Assembly (NCBI RefSeq): GCF_003576645.1 | Contig: NC_044930.1 | Coordinates: 26,113,110-26,177,109 of the forward strand | Direction of reading: 5' to 3' | From: Ipomoea triloba | Taxonomy: Eukaryota > Streptophyta > Magnoliopsida > Solanales > Convolvulaceae | Length of the DNA: 64,000 nt | Part shown: positions 1-9,370 of the stretch, one piece after another | Position numbering within the stretch: position 1 is the stretch's first letter | Layout: every line of letters starts with the position of its first letter | Notes under the pieces: generated by a model | What the model was told of the DNA's origin: nothing | Database searches by the model: none | The model's input: the letters and a program-made list of their open reading frames with translations, nothing else | Position numbers and translations under genes: made by a program

Positions 1-1246
1 TAGAGCAGCGAGATGTGGAAGTAGAGGTTACCTCATTGTCAATGGCCATAAGGCATTGATTCTCTTCTTCCTCGGTGTATAAGCAGATGAGCCCCCTCTC
101 ATCCTCTGAGCTGCTGCTGCTTTCACTGGAGCTCGACGTCTCGGACTCCTCGATTGTTCTCTCGAGTTCCTCAGCAATAAGCGCCTTTCTGCGCAGATGT
201 TTCTTTGTATCTCCCTTGAAGCCACTTTGTGCTGGCTTCTCTTTAGGTTCCTCCTTTCTCCTGGAGTTCCTACATTCTAGGCCTTGATACTTGCTTACCT
301 TAGGGTAAGGACAGTCAGCCTTGAAGTGCCCCGGTCTCCTACAGTTGTAGCATAGACCTTGATCTTCTTCCTCCATTCCTCTGGATGTGTATTTCTCATT
401 TTTCCTTCTTGAGGAGGAAGGTGAACTTGTATTGCTTTCCGGTGTCTTCTTCATAAATTTCCTGAATTTTCTTATGAAGAAAGCAAACTGTTCATCAGAT
501 AAAAATTCAGTGGGATTAGGATCTGACCTTGAGGAGGTGGTTGGTTGGTCCGCAACCAGTGCCACATTCCGTCTGTCCACCACGTCCTCATCTCTTGGAA
601 ACATCTCAAATTCGAAGGCTTTGAGATCTCTGAATAGTTGGTCGGTTGTGGTGTTCTTCAAATCCCTGTGATCACGCATTGTGATCACCTTCATTTCCCA
701 CTCCTTGGTAAGGCCTCGTAAGACCTTCAGGTTTAGCTCCTTTTGTGGAATCTCCTTCTCGAGATCACTGATCTCTAATGATAGCTTCATGAAACGAGAT
801 TCCATGCTGTCGATGCTCTCCCCTGGCTTCATCTTGAAGTCCTCGAACTTCTTCATGGCCACGGTAAGCTTGTTCTCCTTCTCCTGTTCGTCACCTTCAC
901 CAATCAACATCAAAGTATCCCATACCTCTTTCGCCGTCTTGCATTTTCTTACTTTTGGAAAGATGGTTTCGTCTATAGCTCTGAAGAGAATGTCCTTGGC
1001 AATGTTGTCCAAGTTGTTTCTCTTCCTATCATCACTTGTCCATTCTTCCCTAGGTTTGGGGACATACTTTGGTGTATCTCTGGTTTGCTCAGCAGTCGTG
1101 TTTATCATCATGATCTTGACTGGTCCAGATGTTATTACTTCGGCCATCTCATCATGGAGGGCTGATAGATACGCAAGCATGCGTGTTTTCCAGTCATCGA
1201 ACCTGCTAAGATCAAAGAGAAGATGTCTCGACAACATGCTATCCAT
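1..1246 (-). CDS. gag: Copia retrotransposon gag, 5' part of the gag-pol ORF (partial)
   Basis: An uninterrupted minus-strand reading frame of about 415 codons runs from an ATG at 1246 off the left edge. It begins with a gag-polypeptide region of the copia type: a tryptophan motif (RFDDWKTRMLAYL), a KEVWDTL segment, and LKVLRGLTKEWEMKV. A CCHC zinc knuckle follows at about 303-359 (C-Y-N-C-x4-G-H-x4-C), then a Ser/Glu-rich low-complexity stretch. Gag packages the element's RNA into virus-like particles; the knuckle binds RNA. The frame is also open upstream of the ATG back to the primer binding site, so the start is the first ATG, not a proven one. There is no stop or frameshift in 1.2 kb, which suggests a young insertion. 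Protease, integrase and reverse transcriptase should lie to the left, outside the window. Confidence 0.85.
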   Translation of the reverse strand, partial: MDSMLSRHLLFDLSRFDDWKTRMLAYLSALHDEMAEVITSGPVKIMMINTTAEQTRDTPKYVPKPREEWTSDDRKRNNLDNIAKDILFRAIDETIFPKVRKCKTAKEVWDTLMLIGEGDEQEKENKLTVAMKKFEDFKMKPGESIDSMESRFMKLSLEISDLEKEIPQKELNLKVLRGLTKEWEMKVITMRDHRDLKNTTTDQLFRDLKAFEFEMFPRDEDVVDRRNVALVADQPTTSSRSDPNPTEFLSDEQFAFFIRKFRKFMKKTPESNTSSPSSSRRKNEKYTSRGMEEEDQGLCYNCRRPGHFKADCPYPKVSKYQGLECRNSRRKEEPKEKPAQSGFKGDTKKHLRRKALIAEELERTIEESETSSSSESSSSSEDERGLICLYTEEEENQCLMAIDNEVTSTSTSRCS

Positions 1247-1345
1247 ATTAGAAGAATTATCTCGTGCTTTGAAAACTTTCAAAAGATTTTTCAAAGAAGG
1301 ATCTCTAGGCAATATAAACAAAGGTTTATATCGATCAGAGAACTT

Positions 1346-1357
1346 GCTCTGATACCA
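1346..1357 (-). other. Primer binding site (initiator tRNA-Met type)
   Basis: On the minus strand this reads TGGTATCAGAGC, the classic plant copia primer binding site complementary to the 3' end of initiator tRNA-Met. It lies two bases inside the LTR end and about 100 bp before the gag ATG, which fixes the element's orientation. Confidence 0.85.
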
Positions 1358-1723
1358 ATTGTTGGTCCCAAGGGGATGGGGTACAAGTCTAGGGGGGGGG
1401 TGAATAGACTTGTATAAGATTTTGCAAATCTTTTCAACCTCTCGTGTGTATTGAACTTAGGATGTTTAGGTTCGATACCTCACGAGGTGAAGACAAAGTT
1501 TTATGCGCAGCGGAAATGTTATCCCCTTTTAGTTAGCACGAGTTTGAGTTAGTTCGAGAAGTGAGTTTATATGCAGTGCAATCGAGAGGTTAGCGAGAGA
1601 TAAAAACAGTAAGTAAATGCAAGAGAGATTTTTAAGTGGTTCGGCCAACCCGCCTACGTCCACTCTTCTTCCAGAAACTCCCTGGAAGGATTGCACTAAA
1701 AACTTCCCTTTTTAGTACAATAT

Positions 1724-2005
1724 CGAGCGCTTGAGCTTTGATCACGAAGCCCGCCTCAAGCCTCAGGTTTTTCGCCCCGCTTCTTGTTACTCCACCTCTC
1801 GAGCACTTGACCTTTGATCACCAAGCCCGCGTCAAGCCTCAGGATCTTCACAAGACAGCTCCCAGGTTACTCCACCTCTCCAAGGTCTTTCTCCCCGCTT
1901 CTAGCTACTCCACCTCTCGAGCACTTGACCTTTGATCACCAAGCCCGCGTCAAGCCTCAGGTTTCTTTCACTCGGACAGCTGCCAGGTTACTCCACCTCT
2001 CTTGC
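1724..2005. repeat. Tandem repeats inside the LTR (about 75-120 bp units)
   Basis: The phrase CACTTGACCTTTGATCACC followed by AAGCCCGCGTCAAGCCTCAG occurs at about 1805 and 1924, with a diverged copy at about 1730. Each is followed by a CTACTCCACCTCTC block. Units differ in length because of an internal insertion. Confidence 0.7.
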
Positions 2006-2736
2006 TTAATCCAAAGCAAGGTGTTTTTGGTTGTCACAGTTGAATGTAACAGGCTCCAATCTGACCACAAGCTATCGTTGAATCAACTTCGATGTAGAGC
2101 AGCTTCGGTCACCTTCTAGATGTATAACAGTTTAAGCTTTGTAACTCTCTTAAACACTAAGATGTGTTTTCTCGCTGTTTTGAATATCAGGATGATATTC
2201 CAAGTTAAGCACTTGCACTTGAACGTTTTAGTCAGACACCTCTTTCGAATTTTCTAACTCTGTTCCCCCGAACTTTTTTTCTTTTGTGTCTTCACGTCCT
2301 TATATATGAGAGTAGAGGAATAATTCCGTTGGAGGGAAAATTATTCCGTTTGAAATTTGTCTCCCATGCTGATCATGGGTCTTGCATATTTTCAGCATAT
2401 TTCATGGAGTGGTGATCTTGTAACTTGAACCTCTTTGTCTTGTAGTGAATGTTCCATAGTTCACTTTTCTTGAGTCCATGCTCCACTTTCGTCTTTTGGT
2501 AAAAGTTACTCTTTTTATATTCCCATTATTCCTTGTTTGTAGGGAATCAGACCACTTCAGCATTGGTGCACCTTTTGACCGTTTGTGGTGGAAATCTGAC
2601 GTGTCATCCATTTCCGCCCATTTTGAAATCTTCACGTTCGGCACCTCTTCATTATTCTATCTCCATGATATTCTTCTTTTCCAAACTTTAAGTATGCTTC
2701 CTGACCGTCATTCAGCTTTGTTGGAGAATTGTTAGT

Positions 2737-2900
2737 GTATCGAGACCAAGGTTGATATCTTGATCGCTTAATGTCTCGAACTCAAATATCGAGAGGTCTA
2801 TCTCTCGAACTCTGTTTATGTCTCGAACTGGATAACTGTATCGAGAGGTCCTACCTCTCGAACTCTGCTTATGTCTCGAGACTTAGTTGATGTCTCGCAG
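2737..2900. repeat. Short degenerate repeats with CTCGA cores in the LTR
   Basis: TATCGAGAGGTC and CTCTCGAACTCTG are repeated at about 2788-2815 and 2839-2865, with further TGTCTCGA phrases around them. These lie in the upstream part of the LTR in its own orientation, where copia LTRs commonly carry enhancer-like repeats; a regulatory role is inference only. Confidence 0.5.
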
Positions 2901-3117
2901 ACCCTTATTCCTCCAGTGTTGTCCCATGCTTTCTTCTGATCTGTCTATATGATTACAACACACGAGACTTCTAAGATGTTCAAACAAATTTCCCTCAAGC
3001 TTAAATATTTTCCGAGTTGAGCTCAAAGTTACCCGGTTGTATTTTCGCTCTTGGTTTACTTGTCGAACTTACAGCGTTTTTGCCTATGCATCGAGACTTG
3101 GGGATTTCTACTTAACA

Positions 3118-3339
3118 GTTGGTATCATCAAAACCTATTACATGATGTTCCTAACATACTTTACATATTGTCATTATGAATTCGGGTTTTTCTTCTCTCT
3201 CCACTAGTGGGTATGCTTAATATTTTAAAAGTTTTAAAGTTTGAGCTTCTGAAAAAGCATTAAAAAAAAACATGAAATTATGATAAACAATATCAAAAGG
3301 GGAGTGTTTTCAAAAAAAAAAATATCAAAAGGGGAGATA
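3118..3339 (+). mobile_element. Retrotransposon remnant with PBS-like and polypurine-tract-like motifs
   Basis: Directly outside the LTR stands GTTGGTATCATC (3118-3129), resembling a primer binding site. At about 3285-3300 and 3324-3337 stands ATCAAAAGGGGAG, resembling a copia polypurine tract. Only about 200 bp separate them, so if both are real they mark an older element reduced by deletion. No coding sequence is visible. Confidence 0.35.
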
Positions 3340-4472
3340 GGGCGTGTTTTGGTTCGCACATGAGACTCGGAATCGGTATGGGTATCAAATACTTGGTAAG
3401 GGTAATGGGTTTTGGTGAAAGTATTTTGAATGTTTGGTAGTAGGGTGGAATGTGAATGATAATCGACCAAGTAACTCTAAGAACTATTAACGGGTTGGAT
3501 CAGTTTGTAGTTCAACGACCTAATAGCCAGAAATTAAACATGCACAAGAAACAGTAAAGACACAGACAATTTGGTAACCTAGTTCGGAAACACCGTTCCT
3601 ACATCTGGGGGGCTTCACTCTGGTTGCCCAACTCTTCATTGAATCAATGTTAAAGAAGTGTACCAACAATACAATTGAATCCACACAGAGAACTCTTGGA
3701 TTTTCGTCAAATCTTCATCCTTCGAGTTCTGCCTTGAAGAGTTGTCAAGTATGCGACCTCCTGATCTCCTTGTGTTGAGACTCCCCCTCAACAGTTGCAC
3801 GACGTGCTTGACCAGAGTGAGTTCATGCCATTCTTCTCGTAATGAGAGTTTCGATCTTGAATCAAAGGTAAGCTTTATCAAGATATCTTTTCAGCTTAAT
3901 TAGAGTAATGCTCTGTGGATGAGACTATGTAATTTCAACAACCACTTCATCGAGATGATCTTTGTATTTATAGCTGTTGGAATCTTGATTCAGTTGTAAC
4001 TGAATAACCGTTTCTGAACTGCTTTGACTAAACTAGAGTAATTCTTAGTTCAGTAACTAGTCTTCATATCTTCAAGTCTTCATGTCTTCAAGTCTTCTGA
4101 ACTACAAGCTAAACTAGCTAAGCAATTGGTACAGACTCGATATATTCTTAGTTTACAACAGGACTTGAACTCTAACTGAACTATCTCTTGAACTATAAGT
4201 AGTATAACCTATTGTCATGAAACTTATAACAACTAGGGAGTTTCAAACACGTATAAATGGTTCTTTTGATAAAATTCTTTTTATTAACAATTATTAATAG
4301 TTGGAGAAGAAAGGAGGAAGGGGAATGAAACCCTTATTTAATAAGGGTATGGATTTTTCAATTAATGAGGTATTCCAAACCCATAGTAGTATTCTAAAAA
4401 CATATCAACCAAACAATAACAATCACTTTGATACACATACCTTATACCAAAACATGTCAACCAAACACACCC
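3340..4472. mobile_element. Non-autonomous TIR element with internal insertion
   Basis: The left end reads GGGCGTGTTTTGGTT and the right end, reverse-complemented, GGGTGTGTTTGGTT. Subterminal regions are also similar (a GTATCAAA phrase on both sides). A TA lies outside each end (3338-3339 and 4473-4474), compatible with a TA target duplication. No transposase is visible. The core (about 3470-4235) is different DNA and is listed separately. Confidence 0.5.
3470..4235. mobile_element. Possible solo LTR or LTR fragment inside the TIR element
   Basis: The core holds a phrase (TTTGGTAACCTAGTTCGGAA at about 3570) similar in style to the TTCGGCCAACCCGCC block of the long LTR at 1640, and a TTTATAG TATA-like site at about 3966. 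Ends and target duplication could not be defined, so the call is tentative. Confidence 0.3.
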
Positions 4473-5867
4473 TATGAAAGGAATACAAATGGAAGAGGAA
4501 TGGTTTACTATGAAATGATCCATTGTTGGCTTACATGTGAGCTTATGGATTCTATTGCATTTAGGACCTAACCATAGACCCGTTTTATAATCAGGATATA
4601 TCAGAGTCGCGGCAAACCTCTATATTTGTTAGCCATGAAAGCATACATTGCAAATAATAGATTTGTTAACTATAAAACAATGCATTAACAATAAAGTTTG
4701 AAATATAATTAAAAGCACAACACAATTAAATGGATATATAGAAAAGGGCCAACAACTTTTAAATCCAACAGAAAACACCAAAATACAAAATAAAATTATA
4801 CTAAAACAGAAACTAGGCCCACTACTTCACAAATCCTATCTTTTCCCTTATGAGTCTGCACCACCTTTGCTTGGGTAACTTCAATGGACTTCTAAAGTTT
4901 GTTGTCATCACCATTGTTTCATATGTCAACCACTACTATTGGTGTAGAACTCCTCCACAACCCCCGAACCCCCGAAATTCACTTTTGACTCCTCTTAACC
5001 ACATACAAGAACTTGTAGATTCATCGTCAACAAAATGTTGCCCAACATTCAAAACACCATTACTCCTTAGATCTCCCATCTAATACTCGTCCATCACCAA
5101 CTCCAACCATTACCATTGCCACAAAACTAATTTCGGACCACAAAGGCAACATTCTCTTCTCCACTAGGAGAAAAAAGATAAGAAATAGTTAATGTCCCCC
5201 CAAAACCCTCTTGGTAACCAAGGATAAACAGAGATAAGAAAGATTTTTTTTTTGAATGGCCTCTAGAGAGTGAGGAGAAAACTAGCTCAATCTCTAAAGT
5301 TTATAGTCATCACCATTGTTTTTTCATGTGTCATCCACTGTTGCTATAAAACTACTCCACAACTTCCAAAATTCACTTTTGAAACCCTTCAACCACATAC
5401 AAAAATGGGTAGATTCATCACCAGCAAGGGCTTGTCCAACCTTCAAAACACCATTACTCCTTACGCCTCGCTCCCACCTAATACTCATCCATCACAAACT
5501 CTCACCATTATCATCACCACAAAACGAATATCGGACCAAAAAGGCATCATTCCATTTCTCCACTAGGAGAAAAAAAAAAAGATAAGATAAGAAAGAGGTT
5601 TCATCCTCCCAAAGCCCTCATGTGTCAACCATTGTTGGTTTAAAACTCCTCCTCGACTCCCTAAAATAACTTTTGAACGAAACCCCTTAACCACATTAAA
5701 AAAAAAAAATAGATCCATCAGCAACAAAACCTTTTCCAACCTTCAAAACCCCATTACTCCTTAGATCTCCCACCTAATACTCGTCCATTACCAACTCCCA
5801 CCATTACCATTACCACAAAACTACTTTCGAACAAAAAAGGGCAACATTCCCCTTTTTTCCGCTAGGA

Positions 5868-5869
<2 letters not shown>

Positions 5870-5898
<29 letters not shown>
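5870..5898. repeat. (TA)n microsatellite
   Basis: About 14 TA units follow the CGCTAGGAGAA phrase of one A-rich repeat, in the place where the other units carry poly-A. Confidence 0.9.
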
Positions 5899-5901
<3 letters not shown>

Positions 5902-6294
5902 AAGAATTGTCACCCTCCCCAAAGACATTTTGGTAGCAAATAACACACAGATAGAAGCCAAGAAATTCTGAATTCACATTTAAAATCCCTTAACCACCTA
6001 TAAGAACTTGTAAATTCATAGCCAACAAAGCCTTGTACAACCTTCAAAATATCATTACTTCTTAGATCTTCCACCTAATACTTGTGCATCAGCAACTCCA
6101 ACCATTACCATCGCAACAAAACTACTTCCGGACCAAAAAGGCAACATTCCCCTTCTCCACTAGGAAAAAAAAAAACACATCGCCAGATCCCTCTTGGTAG
6201 CAAAAGATATACTGAGAGAAGTAAGAAAATTTCAAAAAAAAAAGCCTCTAGAGGGAGGAGCTCTCTCCCCTCCCACCCACCCCTCTCTTTATTT

Positions 6295-6333
6295 CTCTCT
6301 CTCTCTCTCTCTCTCTCTAGATAGATAGATAGA
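6295..6333. repeat. (CT)n followed by (GATA)n microsatellite
   Basis: A run of TCTCTC is followed by AGATAGATAGATAGA. Confidence 0.85.
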
Positions 6334-6829
6334 CAAACAATGAGAAATTGAAAGGATGCGTTTGTTTGCTTTAATTTAAACATATTTATAGATAAATTAT
6401 CCTCTCCCCCTCCCACCTTCCACTCTCTATTATAAGGAAAAAAAATGAAATATTGAAAAGATATATAAATAATATTAAATGTAACTATAAATTAATTATT
6501 CCCCTCCCCCAACCTTATCCTCTCTGTTTCTATCTAGAAGAACAAACAACGAAATATTGAGTAATGATACATTTGTTTAAGTTAATATAAATATACATTT
6601 GTTTGAGTTAACATAAACATATTTATAGATGAGTTAATATAAATATACATATGTTTGAGTTAACATAAACATATTTATATATTAATTATTTAGAATTTTT
6701 AATTCCAAATTAGCATTGGTACTGATAATATTGGGTACAATCATATATCTAACTATGTCGAATATTGTTGATAGTACCTTATACAGAATAAATAAATTAC
6801 TCTGTATATTTTTTACTACTAACTCTATT

Positions 6830-6924
6830 ATATTGTAGTATCTCGATCTCATGACATCTCATTTCGTCATTTGGGAGAATCACTACATGCCACTTGACCA
6901 CAAGGTCATTAACACTACTCTATA
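6830..6924 (-). mobile_element. Degenerate tRNA-derived SINE fragment
   Basis: On the minus strand TTGTGGTCAAGTGGCATG resembles a pol III box A region and GAGATCGAGAT a box B. It is cut by the MULE-type MITE at 6925. A similar box A region occurs at about 15974 and 49279. Confidence 0.45.
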
Positions 6925-7177
6925 GAGTTAATTCCATTTTCGGTCCTAGAATTATATGTGACAATCCACTTTTAGTCCTTTTTTATCAGAACATCCACTT
7001 TTGATCCTAGTATTATTGTGGCATGACCATTTTAACAAAATTTCAACAATTTTGTTGGCGGAGGACCAAAACTAGTCATGTCACAATAATACTACGACTA
7101 AAAGTGGATGATCTGATAAAAAAGGACTAAAAGTGGAATGTCACCTATAAATCTAGGACCAAAAATGAAATTAACTC
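6925..7177. mobile_element. MULE-type foldback MITE (253 bp)
   Basis: Ends read GAGTTAATTCCATTTT and, reverse-complemented from the right, GAGTTAATTTCATTTT; the similarity continues for about 100 bp into each arm, so most of the element is a palindrome. A 10-bp direct repeat CTACTCTATA flanks it (6915-6924 and 7178-7187), close to the 9-bp duplication typical of Mutator-like elements. It has no coding capacity. Confidence 0.8.
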
Positions 7178-7460
7178 CTACTCTATATATTTGATTGTAT
7201 TTATTACCTATGATACCTTGAAACTCCGAGAAAATATTGTTTCCGTATTTTGAACATTTTCATCACCAAAACTCGTTTGAAAATATTTTTATGCCATTTC
7301 TTAATTAATTAATTAATAATTTAGAAACACTTTTCAATTTTAATTTCTTTAAAAAAGGTTAAAATACAAAATTTGAAAAATAAAATTAGGACCAATGCTA
7401 TCTTATTTTTCATTTTTGTTGAGATGGTGACTACTTTTCAATTCCCTTCCTTGCGTCTTC

Positions 7461-8676
7461 CGTCTTCATTGTCTCTTCGATTATGACAAATTTGATAGGC
7501 ATGACACATATTGTCATATCAACTTCCAATGACATTAAGAAACTACTTCTTTTTCTTTTTTGACACAAATATTTCCTCTCAAAAATTTTTGTTTCAAATA
7601 GATTTATATTTTTCCAATGTGTCTTCAGTCTTCATCGTCTCTTCGATTAAGACAAATTTTGAAGACATAAAGAATGACACATACTTTGATAATTTATACC
7701 AATTTCCAATGACACTAGAAAACTGCTATTCTTTTTTTTTTTTTTTTGCACCAATATTCCTCTCAAACACTTTTGTCTCAAATATGTTTCAACTTTACTA
7801 TGTGTTTAATAAAGAGTTAATACCAAATTTAGTATAGATCCGACTATATTGATTTATCTCGATTCAATGCTTAATTGGGTCATGAACTTTGATAATTTTA
7901 CCTAATTGATTCCTATGTTTGGATAGCTTGGTATAATTTCTCTCTATTAATATTAAATTAAGTCTTCTACTATAGTGATTTTTACCCAATTTAGTCCTTG
8001 ACTATAATAATTTTATCGATTTAGTCCTTGATTCTAACAACTATGACTCAATTAGGTTAAACCATCGAAGTTTAGGACCCAATTAAACACAGAAAGACTT
8101 TTAGGACTAAATTGATAAAAACCATTACAATCGATAACTATATTGGATATTAATTCATTCAATTAATGAGAGCAATGAATATACCTACATTTATGTAATT
8201 TTGTTGCATATTTGACCACATAATCTTCTTGAGTAGTAGTGATGAAGAGTATTTTTGTTTAAGGTGAATTATGTCATTTTCTTGAGGATTAGCGATTGAT
8301 GTATGATTAAGTTTCACTCAATCACAAAGTACTAAACCTTTTACTTAAATTTAGCCCTAAGAGAAATCATTTTGTGCAAGATAGGAATAAACAAACAAAA
8401 AATTAATTAAAATGAATAAAAATTAGAACAATAAAAAATAATAACAAAAGCAAAGGATGATAAGAGTTTAGACTAGGCTCAACTCAAGTAATGGCGTCAT
8501 TTTGACACTGATGTAGTATGCGTGGGATGGAAAGTAATGAGGGATGAAGATTCGATCTCCGAGATGTCGTGTTCTCAAGGAAGGCAACTTGGAGTGTACA
8601 ATGTGTAGTTGAACACAAGAGAACAAGGACCTACAAGACCTAGGTACAAGTGTATGCAAGAGGCATTTGTTAATTA
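7461..8676. other. AT-rich stretch between the two duplicated blocks, no gene seen
   Basis: It includes a diverged direct repeat of about 150 bp (7455-7600 and 7620-7770, sharing GTCTCTTCGATTA and ACTTCCAATGACA-like phrases). At 7860-8160 lie repeated TTTAGTCCTTGA and AATTGATAAAA phrases typical of foldback MITEs. No conserved reading frame is visible on either strand. Confidence 0.5.
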
Positions 8677-8862
8677 CTATGAAAGCATACATTGTAGATA
8701 ATAAATTTGTTTACTATAAAAGGATGCATTTTTTACTTAGCTCAAAACAATAAAATTTTAAAGATAACTATGAATGCATACATTGTAGATAATAGATTTG
8801 TTTACTATAAAAGCATGCATTTTTTACTTAGCTCAAAACAATAACATTTTAAAGATAACTAA
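8677..8862. repeat. Two-copy tandem repeat of about 93 bp
   Basis: The passage beginning CTATGAAAGCATACATTGTAG and ending TTTTAAAGATAA is present twice in a row with a few substitutions. The first half also occurs once near 4635-4690 in copy 1 of the larger duplication. Confidence 0.75.
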
Positions 8863-9329
8863 AAGCGCAATACAATTAAAATGATAGATAAAAGCTTTCT
8901 TTAAAAAAAAAAAAGATAAAAGCCAAAAAACTTATAAAATTCAACAAGAAAAAAATACAAAATATAATCCACTAAAATAGAAAACTAGGCCCACTTCATC
9001 ACAAACCCTAGCTTCTCCCTTAAGAATCTACAACACCTTTGTTTGGCTACCTCGGCAACTTCAACAAACTTCTAAAGTTTGAAAACATCATCGATTTTTC
9101 TTGTATTTGCCACTTATGGTGTAAAACTCCTCCACAACTCCTTAAATTCGAAACCCCTTAACCACATACTCGCCAACAAAGCATTGTCCAACCTTCAAAA
9201 CACCAATCCTTAGATCTCTCACCTGATACTCATTCATCACCAACTCCCACATTACCATTGCTACAAAACCAATTTCGGACCAAAAAACAACATTCCCCTT
9301 CTCCAGTAGGAAGACAAAAATAAACACAC

Positions 9330-9370
<41 letters not shown>

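Larger units (their letters stand above)
1360..3117 (-). mobile_element. 5' LTR of the copia element (about 1.76 kb)
   Basis: Read on the minus strand the LTR begins TGTTAAGTAG at 3117 and ends GGGACCAACA at 1360, next to the primer binding site; TG and CA termini are present. A TATA-like box (CATATATAAGG) at about 2299-2309 on the minus strand fits an LTR promoter. It holds internal repeats at 1724-2005 and 2737-2900. The great length points to the SIRE/Maximus-type copia lineage, but this is inference. The partner LTR is outside the window, so identity between LTRs and target-site duplication cannot be checked. Confidence 0.75.
4620..7460. repeat. Copy 1 of a diverged tandem duplication, built of about 350-bp A-rich repeats
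   Basis: Starting near 4870, 5270, 5620 and 5960 the same passage recurs: a CATCACCATTGTTTCA phrase, CTCCACAAC, ACCACATACAAGAACT, CACCATTACTCCTTAGATCT, CATCACCAACTCC, then CTACTTTCGGACCAAAAAGG, TCTCCACTAGGAG and an A-rich tail. The block is followed by 1.2 kb of AT-rich DNA. The order is repeated at 8680-11660. No reading frame survives across units; I see no gene. Confidence 0.7.

Noticed and set aside
681..1352. A 223-codon plus-strand frame
   Set aside because: It is the antisense shadow of the minus-strand gag frame, which carries the gag motifs and the zinc knuckle downstream in the same frame.
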